Below are positions 9,961-21,201 of a stretch of 64,000 nucleotides of DNA, in pieces. The stretch covers positions 23,555,021-23,619,020 of the forward strand of contig CM030718.1 of assembly GCA_017979445.1 (NCBI GenBank), read 5' to 3'. The notes below the pieces were generated by a model that saw only the letters and a list, made by a program, of their open reading frames with translations, searched no databases and had not been told where the DNA came from. Each line of letters opens with the position of its first letter. The stretch's first letter is position 1. Position numbers and translations under genes: made by a program. This DNA comes from Akebia trifoliata. Lineage: Eukaryota; Streptophyta; Magnoliopsida; Ranunculales; Lardizabalaceae.

Positions 9961-10479
9961 AAAAGAGTCACCAAGATGGAGACATATCGATGCTCGGCAA
10001 AATGAACGAGTTCGGCAAAATCTGAATCCTTAAAATCTACTTCTTTTTATTATATGAAAAAAAATTACTTGGGCAAATTTGTGTTTTTGCGGTAAACATG
10101 ACCATTTGTGTAGAATATAAAGGGAAACAAAAAAGCTTCACTTGTCAATTCGAAGAAATGTATCTAATAAACAAAACATATGCAATATATGTTATAGGGG
10201 CTGATGAGGATCCATCACGGTACTACCATCCATGTTCTAAGTAAGTCTTGTTGGCATTACCTAGTTATGCCAAATTCGACAGATGACATATCTTCAAAAT
10301 ATGATCTATGTAGGACCAATTTTGTGTTGATAAATTCAGACAATCTCCCAATTGGACTTGGCTTATATAGGTTACTTTGGAGTTGGGCATAACTTTATAG
10401 ACTGAAACGCTTACAACAATGGAATCATGAGTGTCATGACTAAAATAATCTACTAGCATCGATTCAAAACTTATTTTTA

Positions 10480-11620
10480 ATGAGATAAGTAACTCTTGGT
10501 AGGAAGGATTATGTAGTGGCTTGTTAGAGCTTCCACACCTCGAGATGTATGAAATTCTTGATCAAGCAGATTGTTCTGTGATTTTTTGACTTTGCTCCCA
10601 AGCTCTCTGATCTCCCGACCTTTCCCCTCAATTGTTGTTGATCAAGTAGACTCCTGGTTTTTTGAAGGCCGAAGGAATATGATGAGACCCTAGTGCGATG
10701 CTTGCCAAGGGTCCTCCGAAGATCAAATTAATAAAAAGATATATGGAGTAGGAGAAAACAATGATGATTAGAGTAAAGAAAATAATGAATAGTGAGTTGT
10801 AAAGTGATTCCTCTTCTTTGAGGGTGAGGAAATGATTTTTCTGAACCCTCTTTCAATCTTTGAGAAGGGATTTTATAGTCCTAAATCTAAGACATGTTCT
10901 CTAAATGGTTAGTCCAAGTGTGTTGTTGAACAAGGTATGAGTTAGTTGTGGTTGCCGACTTTGGGTTTCGCACCTATACCTTATTAATGCTAATACTTGA
11001 ATTTTATTCAAAGGGTTCAAATGCATTAATTGATGAGTCGATTTAATATTACTGTTTAAAGGTTGGTGAGTCAAAGAATGTCACTATCTACATTATTCCA
11101 ATTAGTACCTGTATATATTGCATTAAATACAAAGATTTGGTGCATAATCAAACTTTGATCGTCATAAGATTTTTATCTTACTATACTCGAGCTAATTGAA
11201 ACTTTTTACTTTGAAATGCTCTTTAGGTTGATTAGACTTACTGACCTCCCAGTCATATCGTCTTACTTGGACCCGAATGACTTGAAACTAATTAGTACAT
11301 GTAGATATTGCATTAAATACGAAGATTTAGTACATGATCAAACTCTAACTGCATAAGATTTTTATCTTTTTATACTCGAACTAATTGAAACTTTTTACTT
11401 TGAAATGCTCTCTAGGTTGATTAGACTTTCTAACCTCCGAGCCATATCGTCCTACTTGGACCCGAATGACTTGATTTCTTGGCTAGTTATGTGATCCCTT
11501 GAATTGAAAGTGTCTAATATTCAAGTTGAACCCGTTGTATTACAAGTGACACATGTCCTTATCTCATGGTGTGACAAAAACCGGCTCCACAGATTCAATC
11601 TTAGGTTATGGTATCAACAC
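10480..11620. mobile_element. Probable degenerate LTR (solo) with internal 190-bp tandem repeat
   Basis: A gene-free stretch whose style resembles a plant Ty3-gypsy LTR: GCGATGCTTGCCAAGGGTCC, CTCCGAAGATCAA, a pyrimidine/GA region, then GATTTTATAGTCC as a possible TATA area. No gag-pol is found on either side. The assignment rests on resemblance only; ends and target duplication are not identified. Confidence 0.3.
11098..11475. repeat. 190-bp direct tandem repeat, two copies
   Basis: Copy 1 starts near 11098 and copy 2 near 11288. Both read AATTAGTAC-TGTA-ATATTGCATTAAATAC, then TTGAAACTTTTTACTTTGAA and ACTTGGACCCGAATGACTTG. Identity is high but not complete. Confidence 0.85.
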
Positions 11621-12013
11621 TCATTGATTTAATCAACTAAGCTGGTCAGCATATTCTAAATATTTGGTATTACCATCATGTAAACTTGTCTTTAATGAGA
11701 TCAGTAGCTCAGATAAGGGTGGATTTTGAACTGATGTGTAGATGCCATCAATAGTAACAGACTTTATCAACTTATTAGATGAATCAAAGAAAAGCCGTAA
11801 ACAACCTCAAATGGACAAAATAAAAATATCCTGAATAAATTGAACTGAAAAATTGTGGAGAAAAAACATGAGTTTGGGTAGTTTGGTTCTACAAAAAATA
11901 ATTGTGATAGAAGTGTTTTTGAAGAATGTTTATCGAAAAATTAAAGATAAACTAACCATCTATATTGAAAACTATGGTGATAAATCTAATATCTTATCCA
12001 ACGAAAAAAAAAT

Positions 12014-12340
12014 GCTATTGGCACCCCAACTTTTACTTATTACACTCCAATTAAAATATATAAAAATAAGTCAATATCTAAGAATAAGTCAAAGTTGGAG
12101 TGCCAATAGAAACTCTATTTTTTTTTTTTAAGATTTAGGATTTTTATATGAGCCTAAATCCTAATTGTAAACAACTATTGAAGTTGTTTAAATGTGTTAT
12201 AATGTTTTGTAATGTTGAGGTAATAAATTGAACCATGCTTTTGTAGTGTTTGAAGGGTGTATTTTAAAATTTAATTTGGGTATGATACATAATTTAAGAA
12301 ATTGGGGTGTGACAAATAAAAGTTGGAGTGTTAATAGCAG
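12014..12340. mobile_element. MITE with TIR GCTATTGGCACCCCAACTTTTA
   Basis: The left end GCTATTGGCACCCCAAC pairs with the right end AAGTTGGAGTGTTAATAGC. A second inward copy of the right end (GTTGGAGTGCCAATAG, near 12094-12110) makes a short nested foldback of about 100 bp. Relatives lie at 19608-19957 and 24267-24620. Confidence 0.65.
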
Positions 12341-12347
12341 TTATGTA

Positions 12348-12630
12348 AGAGCAACTCCAAGGGAAATATCCAAAATGACTATTCATAATAGATAATCTAA
12401 AATGGGGATGAAGATGGATAGTGCATTGAAGATTCATAAAATATAAAATAACTTTTCAAAAATCACAGTTAAGGCAGGATGGAGAGTGAAAACTCACTCT
12501 CCAAAATGGAAGTTGAAAATTCCACTAATCAAAATAGAGAGGGAGATTGATAATGCATTGGAGACACATATTTTGAATTTAACTCTCCAAAATAACAGTT
12601 GAGTGAGGATGAATGCATTAGAGCTACTCT
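12348..12630. mobile_element. MITE with TIR AGAGCAACTCCAA / TTAGAGCTACTCT
   Basis: Terminal repeats of the common plant GAGCA-CTCCAA type, with repeated internal words (CTCCAAAATGG, AACTCTCCAAAATAACAGTT). It directly follows the previous MITE. Confidence 0.5.
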
Positions 12631-13059
12631 AAGTGAAGAACTCTAACCATGTTAGCCATGTTGGATAACTAGTTATAGTTGATCTTCTCTTACGAGACGT
12701 GTCGATATGTCAAGCCTAGTAAAGTTTGGAGACTGACTATATATTAGTAAGGTCATCCCTGTTCTTTGTAAATTGAAGTAACTTGTGAAATTGTTTGGAT
12801 AGAAATCGGAAAAAATAATTATAGAAAATACCAACAATAGAATTTTAAAATTTATTTAAAAAGGACTTTTCAACATCAAAAAGGTTTCTTACGGATCACT
12901 AATGATTCTCTACAAGATTTTTGTAGGGATCAAATCATGGGTTCAAAGCTCGGTTTGACGTCTCATCTTGTCCAACGAGACCAAGTTGTCTCGGATGAGT
13001 CAACTAATCTCGAACAAAACTATCCATTTAATTCGGTTTATATTGATCTATTTACATAT
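12631..13059. other. Intergenic
   Basis: No gene seen. Confidence 0.4.
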
Positions 13060-13365
13060 ATTTAAATTAAAATAATTATAATCTTTTAATAAAATAAGAT
13101 AAAGTAAAAAAAAAATGGTTAGTCATAAAATCATGTTTTATTTATATAATAAATATTTAAATTTAAAAAAAAAAAAAAATTTATTCGAAATCTACAAAAT
13201 CCCAGTTGACTCGACCAAGTTTTACTAACTCGATTGAGATTTTCAAAATATTATCCGAGACATCTCATTTATCTCGGCCGATGATGCGAATGTTGAGCCA
13301 TCATGTATACCCATATCATTGTTGAACGAGACCGAGAAGACTCGTTCGAGATTTAAAACCATGGA
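13060..13365 (-). repeat. Dispersed repeat, inverse copy of 54849-55140
   Basis: Reverse complement of the repeat at 54849-55140. Both have ATGGTTTTAAATCTCG at the outer end, ATTTTGAAAATCTCG inside, and an AT-rich tail with ATAATTATTTT. The element type is unknown. Confidence 0.55.
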
Positions 13366-13820
13366 TCAAGTTGGGTTTCTTAAAAATATAGTATCTTTAA
13401 TATCTCTAGGAATATCCACTCATCTGAGCCAGCCATATCTACGATTTTCTTTAAAAGTAAAAAATTGATGGTCAACAAGGGTACGCTTGGTAGAAGATGA
13501 CCTTGACAAAGTGAGTCCAACTCCAGCTCAATTGCAACTGCCAAAGTGAATAAAAGTGAGGGACAATGAAATATCAAAAGTTTGGCTATCTTTCATGCAA
13601 GAGCTTTAAACAATTGGAGATGCCAACTTTTTCTCTTTCTTTTTAAGACTTTACTAAGTAATAATTTGTCTCACAAACTTTGCAGAGCAGACAAAAAGAA
13701 ATTAGGGTTTTAGTGGAGAATGGAAGGATGAAAGTCACACCTCCTCCCTACAACTGTATTGCTAGTTGCTTCTTTGGTAAGAAAGAATCTCTTTCGCATA
13801 TACCAGAAAATTATATATAT
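13366..13820. other. Intergenic
   Basis: No gene, repeat boundary or RNA recognised. Confidence 0.4.
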
Positions 13821-13999
13821 ACCACGTGGCATATTCAATGGACTACCCTGACGTTATAAGTTTTGAGAATTATAGGTTTGTATGCCTTGGGATACACGAC
13901 TGCACTCCCTCATAAAAAGTGTATCCCAAGGCATACAGAACTACAATTCCCAAACTTGTCATGTCAAGAGCTACATTTGAGTATGTCACGTGGGGCAGT
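13821..13999. mobile_element. GGGATACAC foldback MITE
   Basis: The ends CCACGTGGCATATTCAA and TTGAGTATGTCACGTGG are complementary. Inside, GTATGCCTTGGGATACAC pairs with GTGTATCCCAAGGCATAC around a short loop. Family members recur at 38-40 kb and 45.6 kb. Confidence 0.75.
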
Positions 14000-14395
14000 C
14001 AAATTTTCAAGACTCAAAAAGGAAAAAATATTTAAAGATACTCAATTGCACATATTGGTCACCCATAATATTTTCATCTAGTATATGCTTCAGGCCCACT
14101 CCTTTGATGGACCACAACCTTGGTAGGTGATTCCTAACCATTGGATTTCAATCGGTTGGATCACTGGCTTAATCCAATCTTTAAACATTGGTTTCATCTT
14201 ATCAATGTTTTAAGGAAAACACTATCGATGCCCGGTACTCCCAAAAATTTTATTTAAAAAAAAAGTATTTCTAAAAAAGATTCTATTAATCACTAGAAGG
14301 TCAGTGTTAATCTCTAGGAAATATGAGTTCATCTCTTATCTCAACCACTTGTGTGATGGAGAGCAATGTGTTATGTATGTCTTTTATTCAAGAGT
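14000..14395. other. Intergenic, with one word shared with the duplicated segments
   Basis: No gene. 14100-14175 resembles the left border area of segment B (CACTCCTTTGATG, GGTGATTCCTAACCAT, CGGTTGGATC). Confidence 0.45.
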
Positions 14396-14852
14396 TATGA
14401 TCCAAAACAGTGTCCCATTCCTGAAAAATAGGAACGATGTGATATCTACGTGACAAGCTTTGGTTGATGTTTTAAACACATTGGACTTCTCAACAAGCCA
14501 TTTTTAGTAAGGCGTGCAGCCCTATTTGTTTTAAATTCAAACAAAAGTTGCCATGTAGACACCATTTTTTGCTATAGGAACAGAATACCATATTGGATCG
14601 TGACTCCTTATCCAGTGAGTAGATGGTGTTTTAATTTAAAGTTGAATTGTGATCCAAAACGATGTCCCGTTCCTATAGCAAAAGACGGTGTCTACATGGC
14701 ATGTGTTTGTTGGATACCAAACGCATCGGGTTATGTGCCAGATAGAAAAACAACTTGGTTAAGAGTCCTATATGTCTTAAACTCCTCCCAAAACACACCA
14801 CATAGACATTGTTCCTATGCTATAGGAACGGAACACCATTCTAGATCCTGAT
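14396..14852. mobile_element. Two tandem foldback elements, TIR GATCCAAAACGATGTCCC
   Basis: Element 1 (about 14396-14610) and element 2 (about 14649-14852) each begin with GATCCAAAAC and end with the complement (TGGATCGTGA, TAGATCCTGA). Both contain GTTCCTATAGCA/TGCTATAGGAAC pairs. They sit head-to-tail about 40 bases apart. Confidence 0.7.
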
Positions 14853-15504
14853 TCTTTAAAGTTTAGGGTAAGTTTCTCTATGTTATCTTATTCATAGTAA
14901 TATTGGGACAATTTTACCTAGTTTTAGGATTTTTTTTTTTATATTTGAGAGAAAAGGGGGATGGGGCTTGGGTTTGAAATTAAAATTCGAGTGGTTCTTT
15001 CTTTCACCATTCTTCTCTGATCTCATAGTGAAGAAAATGTGATCCACCCATTGATGTAGGTATAATTATTGTAGTACGTAAATCTTAATGTTCTTTGTAT
15101 TTATTACTTTTCACCGTAAAAGGTCTTTTTGGCATTTCCAAACAACTAAAAGTCTTATTTTAAGAATCGAACGTTCGAAAGCCCAACCAATTTATTACTA
15201 AATCTGATCGGACTTGATCGGTCGAACCATCGGTCCAATCTGATCCAATTTTTGGAACACTAAGGAGAAGCCTTGGTGTGCAGGCCCAAGGGAGAGGCTG
15301 CACCTATTTTACCAAAACAGAGTTCTTGAAATATTTCATGAAGAGCTTGGCAAATCTCAACCCTTAAAATACTTCCAACTGTAAATCAGACTTAAATTCA
15401 TAAACAAAGCCAACCAAAACTACTTTTTTTTTTTTTTTTTTTTGTGTGTGAAACAAATCTCTGACTGTGGACTCAGGATTGAGAAATCTCTTTGACCATG
15501 TCAT
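14853..15504. other. Intergenic, T-rich
   Basis: No gene. A poly(T) run lies at 15424-15443. Confidence 0.45.
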
Positions 15505-16217
15505 GTGGCTTGAAAGAAATCCTCTTTGACCACCAAAAAACCAAAGAAAGAAGTTAGAAACACTATGTCCCACATTTTCGTCACCGTTTCCTTGGCTGCC
15601 TGATAGGTAATTCCTGATCATTTGACTTAAACCGGTTGGACCGGTATGGGTTTTATTCTCACTCTAATAAATAAATAGAGAAAGAAAACTGAACCCATGT
15701 TGAGTGTGGCACAAGGCACAAAGGGAGAGGGCCTACTTAACAAGGAAACGTTCCGACCTCTTTCCCCAAATAGAATCTCGCCAAATCTTTCGAATTTTTG
15801 TCTGAAATTGCATTTGAAAATGATTATATAGATATTGCAAATCTCAAGAAAACAAACATACTATAATTAAGAAAACCAACAAAGATCAGATCTTCATACT
15901 CTGTAATGGAGGTTTGTTGGATTAAGTTGAACCCATTAAAGTTTGGATTTCAAGGTCTCTGCAAGCAAGTTCTTGGGTATTAAAAATATATAATTCTCTG
16001 TCTATCTTTCTCTGATCTTCCCACCAGCCTCAGTAACATATGAAATTAAGGGGGGAAACTAAGAAATGGGGAAAACAATCTTCCACTCAACATTTTCAGA
16101 CAACATTCAATTTGTTCCTCTTTGATTTGAACTTAAATCAACAACTTAACACATTGATAAATAAACAGGGTAAGAAGATTATTACACACACACAGAGAGA
16201 CTAATCCATATCCAAAG

Positions 16218-17051
16218 CTTGTTAAATAACTGTATAAAGGTCACATTTTTAAAGAAAAAAACAGAGACCTGTATGACTCAACAAATACAAACAACATTCA
16301 ATTTGCTTCTCTTTGATTTAAACTTAAATTGACAACTTAAGGTACAAGAGACAGGGGGAGAGAAAAACAATTTCCCAAATCAGAAAAAAAAAAAAAAAAA
16401 AACTGATCGATCAGGACTCCTTGGTGTAGGTGGTTCCAGGTGTTGTAGAGGATACAGAGCTTCCCTTCTTCATCTCCTTCATTCCAGACCTCCGCCTTGC
16501 TTTACAGAAGACGCCCATAACTGAATGGAAAATTTTCGGGAAAATTTTAGTTTTAATTTCACCTCTCTTTGGGGGAAACCTTGATTTTCCCTGTTTTTGC
16601 GGATTCTGAACCCCAATTGCTCCATTAGACATTGCTTGTTAAATAACTGTAAAAAGGTTACATATTTAAAGAAAAAAACAGAGACCCATATGACTCAACA
16701 AATACAAATAACATTCAGTTTGCTTCTCTTTGATTTAAACTTAAATTGCCAACTTAAGAGACAGGGGAGAGAAAAACAATTTCCCAAATCAGAAAAAAAA
16801 AAAAAAAAAAACTGATCGATCAGGACTCCTTGGTGTAGGTGGTTCCAGGTGTTGTAGGGGATACAGAGCTTCCCTTCTTCATCTCCCTAATTTCAGACCT
16901 CCGCCTTGCTTTACAGAAGAAACCCTTGACTGAATGGAAAATTTTCCGGAAAATTTTAGCTTTGATTTCACCTCTCTTTGGAGGGAGCCTTGATTTTCCC
17001 TGTTTTTGCGGATTCTGAAACCCAATTGCTCCATTAGACATTGATGTTGGT
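16218..17051. repeat. 417-bp tandem duplication inside copy A
   Basis: Unit 1 (16218-16634) and unit 2 (16635 to about 17051) both begin CTTGTTAAATAACTGTA and end in GCTCCATTAGACATTG. Each carries the downstream flank and most of the coding frame of the small-protein gene. The breakpoint falls just inside the N-terminal coding region. Confidence 0.9.
16411..16632 (-). pseudogene. Small basic protein paralogue 2, 5'-truncated duplicate
   Basis: A 73-residue open frame nearly identical to the gene at 16820-17062: FPPKRGEIKTKIF, then KIFHSVMGVFCKARRRSG and the C-terminus TTPGTTYTKES. The first seven residues of the family and the promoter are missing because the 417-bp duplication broke there. 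What lies upstream of its ATG is the 3' flank of the next copy. The frame is still open and the internal methionine could serve as start, but expression is doubtful. Confidence 0.6.
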
Positions 17052-17062
17052 TTTTCAGACAT
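16820..17062 (-). CDS. Small basic protein, PPKRG-x-IK-x-KIF family (paralogue 3)
   Basis: An intact 80-residue frame of unknown function. It starts MSEKPTSMSNGAIGFQ, has a basic core LPPKRGEIKAKIF at about residues 28-40, then KIFHSVKGFFCKARRRSE, and a Ser/Thr-rich tail ending TTPGTTYTKES. Compared with paralogue 1 at 4868 it lacks the long C-terminal tail. Compared with paralogue 4 at 22127 it has four extra residues (RKIF) after the core. No signal peptide or membrane helix is evident. Upstream lies a plausible TATA box at 17195-17203, so this is the likely expressed copy of segment A. Confidence 0.65.
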   Translation of the reverse strand: MSEKPTSMSNGAIGFQNPQKQGKSRLPPKRGEIKAKIFRKIFHSVKGFFCKARRRSEIREMKKGSSVSPTTPGTTYTKES

Positions 17063-17194
17063 AATTGAATCTCAAGAAAGTAGAAGAAGCAGAGAAGAAG
17101 AGTGCAGACTCTCTGTTTCTTCTAGAAAGAGAGAAAGTTTCTAAGATCCTGACAACAAACAAGAATAGATGAATAAATTTCTGTGAAGAGGGCG

Positions 17195-17203
17195 TTATAT
17201 ATA
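17195..17203 (-). promoter_or_regulatory. Putative TATA box of paralogue 3
   Basis: TATATATAA on the minus strand, about 135 bases upstream of the ATG. It is conserved in segment B at 22478-22486. Confidence 0.5.
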
Positions 17204-17779
17204 GAAATGGCGGGAAGACAAGATTCCCAACTTGAAGGAGACGTGAAGTCTTTTTCAAACCGGTTTTAAAAACGGACCGTGGACCGACCGGAATCCTTAA
17301 CGAATCGGTTCGATTAATGAACCACCGGTTTTGGTGAATTTTCCTTTTTTCGTAATAAACTATGGTAATTGAAGAGAAAAGTATGTCCTTGTTTTAGGCT
17401 TTTTTAAATAAATACAAGTCGTTCCAACAAAATTGATCTATGGTCCGACCATTTTGACAAATTTTCGGTCTGATCATCACCCGGTTTTTGAAACATGCCA
17501 ACTCAGTTGACCTAAGCTTCTGCCACGTCGCTATTATTGGAAGTTTGCTGTCATATGTAATACACAAACTTGATGGAGCACTCTATCGTGCTCGACCTAT
17601 TCATCTGCCACATCACCATAATTGCAAATTCGCTGTCAAACATAATACACAAACTTGATGATACTCTCTGTATGGAGCAGTTTGTCAAGACCTATAGATT
17701 AATGAACTATTACGATAAATATCAGTGGTAGATAAAAAGACCTATCACTATTACCCCCATAAAAGAATTTTCCACTCTT

Positions 17780-17940
17780 AATTGCCCTTTGCTTGAAATG
17801 GCATGAGTTAAAATCCTAAATCTTTTTTTTTTTATACATAATTACACATATTTATGGGGATGTGCAGTTGTGTATCCCAAAGAAAAAGATCTGTGGTTCT
17901 AACCCATACCAAGTCAGAAAGTATATGAGGGCATATGTCA
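17780..17940. mobile_element. GGGATACAC-type foldback, degenerate
   Basis: TACATAATTACACATATTTATG and GATGTGCAGTTGTGTATCCC form the inverted pair typical of the family; counterpart at 22680-22805 in segment B. Confidence 0.55.
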
Positions 17941-18824
17941 GAAGAAGCCTCTAAAAATCATGACTCTTTTTTTTTGGTACATTCAAAACTGAGATGTATC
18001 AGATCAAATTAGAATTTTTTTTTTTTTTTTTTCTAATTTATGAAAATATTTACTAAAATTTGTGAATTTCCCATTTCATCAGATTTAGATGGGAAACATT
18101 ATATTATCATTTTTGGGATTAATTTTTTTTTACTAAATCGAAAATATTAAATTTAATTACAATAATACCCTTCGTGAAATGCATTGTTTAGTAATAAACA
18201 CTCAAAGGGGTATTTTAATAATTTAAACAAAATTTTCTTATTTGATATAAGTTTTACAAATTAACAATTTTTATCTACTTTTTAACATAATTTTCTCCTT
18301 TAAAATTTTTTTTTGTAACAAGACATTCAACATCAAACTTCAGTGTTGAGGAGAACACCGAATTCATCCTTTTAGAGACGCGGACATCGCGTCCGCGTTT
18401 GGTAGCAGCTCTTAATACGCACCGCGGCGGCTAACACGTTTACTGTCACAATCACAATGCACGGCTTACATGAAACTGAGAATCGTAACTATCTTTTGGA
18501 ACGAGTCGTGAACGTGGCAATGGTACAGAAGATCATTTTCCTCGGGATACACAAGAAAGCCGATCTATGATTCAGTCAAGTGTTGACCAAGTAAAAACAT
18601 CAGGAGCCTTTTGGGAATTCTTATGGGACTGCGCAGCCGTTAGTTAGTCACTCACATCAGATTCGTTAAAGCAGATCTAATTGGACGGTGATTTTCATGC
18701 GGACCAAGAGAATTTTTGTGATATAGAAGTTATAACAGCTAGGATGATTTATCAAGGAGAGATGCTTTTGTCACACCAAGTTTGACTTAAGAGAATCTCA
18801 AGATGTTTGTTATATGAAACCGAT

Positions 18825-19200
18825 TAGTCTTACTAATTTAATAAGATTTCAACTCTTATTAAGGTAGTTGAGCTCACCTTGTGTATCCAAAAACATGATC
18901 CGATGCAACTGGGTTGTAGAGGATAAAATTCTATGAACTTTTAAAAATAAAAATTCAAAAAATATTGTTTTTCATGGTTGAATTTTTATTTTAAATTTGA
19001 GAGTTCTGTAAAAGTTCGATAGACAAACGTCATTTTCAAAACCTTGGATCAAGTCCAAAGAAAATTGTTTTTAAAAAAAAAATCATCTTAATTTTTTGAA
19101 GAAATCTAGAGAGTTATGATTTTGGATTGCCAATCTAGTAATCCATTTAAGCTCAAGGACCCTTAGTAAGAGTTAAAATATTACTGAACTAGTAAATAAA
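18825..19200. mobile_element. TTACTAA-ended repeat in copy A
   Basis: Left end TTACTAATTTAATAAGATTT, right end GACCCTTAGTAAGAGTTAAA. The interior has TTGTAGAGGATAAAATTCTA and TTTTAAATTTGAGAGTTC. It recurs at 23660-24035 (by the segmental duplication) and, inverted, at 9590-9960. Confidence 0.55.
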
Positions 19201-19607
19201 GTGTTTTGTAATATGATCTAGTGTAAATGAACATTATTATTAATTAGTAACAAAATTATTAGGTTGAAAACATTCCCCCAAACTCTAAATTAATTATTTG
19301 TTGAGTCGTGTTGGGGTGACACAAAGGTGAAAAAATGATATGGTGTCACGCACATTATCGTAGAAGCTTTTCTACGAGATACGAGTAAAAAGCATCTACG
19401 ATTATATACACGCCACCACATCATTTTTGTCACCTTCGTGTCTCTGTTTGTGTCATTCCAGCATTTTCCTTATTCGTTATGTGTGTTGAAGAGGCTTATT
19501 GACCATGAGGACAAAAAACTCTTATTTGAGGGATCTCACTTGAGCATTTTGTAATACCAAATTTCAACTTGCATTAAGAATTTATAAGATTTTCTTAAAG
19601 ATCTATT

Positions 19608-19957
19608 ATTAGCACCTTAACTTTTACTTATTATACCCCAATTTAAAATAACGAAAATAAGGGAATGGTTGAGAATAAGTAAAAGTTTGGGTGCTAATAA
19701 AAGCTTCCTTATTTTTCTTTTTTCTTTTTTGGTTAGATTTCTATATTTTTTGGATTTAGGATTTTATATGAGGCTAATCATAATTGTAAACAACTACTGA
19801 AATTGTTTAAATGAGTGTTTATAATGTTGAGATTATGATTTGAGCCAAACCTTTGTAATGTTTGAAGATTGTGTTTCAAAATTTAATTGGAGTGTAAGAA
19901 ATAATTTGAGAAATTGGGGTGTAATAATTTAAAGTTAGTTACCAATAGCACCTCTCT
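19608..19957. mobile_element. GCACC-TIR MITE in copy A
   Basis: TTAGCACCTTAACTTTTACTT at the left and AGTTACCAATAGCACC at the right, with an inner AAGTAAAAGTTTGGGTGC copy near 19678-19695, as in the relative at 12014. Confidence 0.6.
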
Positions 19958-20184
19958 TTTCTTAACGTGTCACGTTAAAGTGCATCAAATACATCTTGGG
20001 AATAGGCATTTGAGTGTATTTTTGAAATAAAAATAAAAAATTGAGCATAATTCTGATACAAAGATTAATTTCCAAAGTGTATTTAATGCAAGGGCACATG
20101 TTAACAAAACTGTTATTCATATACATTAAGTCATGTACCTCATAAAATCAAATAAAGTCGTGATTTTCTAACTCCCCCCAAACT

Positions 20185-20320
20185 CTCCTGATGTGGTTGT
20201 GCATGGAACCGTAGATTTTTCTCGGGATACACAACTACACATCCTCATAAATATGTGCAGTTATGAATCCCGAAAAAAAAAAATCTATGATTTTATACAC
20301 AGGCAAGTCAGAAGAGTTTG
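20185..20320. mobile_element. GGGATACAC foldback, present only in copy A
   Basis: TTTTTCTCGGGATACACAACT pairs with AGTTATGAATCCCGAAAAA around AAATATGTG. Segment B lacks this stretch, so it inserted in A after the duplication or was lost from B. Confidence 0.6.
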
Positions 20321-20919
20321 GGGAGGAGTTTATCGGGGTGAAGTCTTTTTATCATCATTCAATCAAATATTGCTTGCATACACCTACAACTCAACAAATT
20401 TTTCTAGCTATTTACACACCATTAAGCATTTCGACAAAAACTTTGTTTGATTGGGATAGGTCATTGGCACACCCATACTATACTACTAGTTTAAAACGAG
20501 GCCGAGAAGATAGCCGCTTGTGAAGCAAAGCAATGGGAGTTCGGAATCCAATTCCCAATTTCCGACTACTTACTATTCTATTCTTGTTTTTTTATCTTTA
20601 TATTTTCTATAAATCGCTATCAAAACCAAGTTCAAAGACTTCGTTACGGTAAATAGTTGACTTATCTCACCATCTCCATTAAAAGTACCTAATCTCAAAT
20701 GTAGGGATTAGTAACATAAACTTCATTATGCTATTGGGTTTTTTAACTTCTGAGGTTGTGTTGGCTACCAACTCTTCCTAGAACCAGATTTTTTATGTAC
20801 ATAACACCTATTTGATTTCAAAGAGAAAACAAATTTCCTCAAAATCCCAATTATATTTGACTCGATTATTGAGTAAATTATAAGTACAGTAATCATCTTT
20901 AAAAGGATGGATCAGATAT

Positions 20920-21201
20920 TTTTACTATTATAATGAGAGAAGGCGGAGTAGAAGTGATTCAACACCAAATTTTGGATCCCACAAATGCCCACATCTTTCT
21001 ATCTAAAGTTAATATAATCAAAGGTCATTTTGGCCAAAACCCAAGGAAATTGCCGCCCATTCTCTTAAATCACATTGCTTAAATTTTAAAATTATAAAAA
21101 TATCATTTTCACTATGAAATTTTATAAAACCCTCAAATCAATATTTTAAATTATAGATAAACCCTTCTGATACATGAGCTGCACCACATGCCACCTTCTA
21201 G
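20920..21201. mobile_element. Helitron-like non-autonomous element, copy 1
   Basis: Starts TTTACTATTATAATGAG, contains GGAGTAGAAGTGATTC and ends CTTCTAG just after GATACATG. Relatives at 24859, 26498 and 56348 all end CTAG near the same place. A TC-TACTAT-like start and CTRR end are Helitron traits, but I see no convincing 3' hairpin. Confidence 0.4.

Noticed and set aside
11600..11625. A primer-binding site (TGGTATCAACAC)
   Set aside because: Only the first eight bases match the initiator tRNA-Met site, and no LTR end or coding interior follows.
18371..18402. CG-rich palindrome ACGCGGAC/GTCCGCGT in segment A
   Set aside because: Arms of only 8 bases, absent from segment B; no known role, may be chance.
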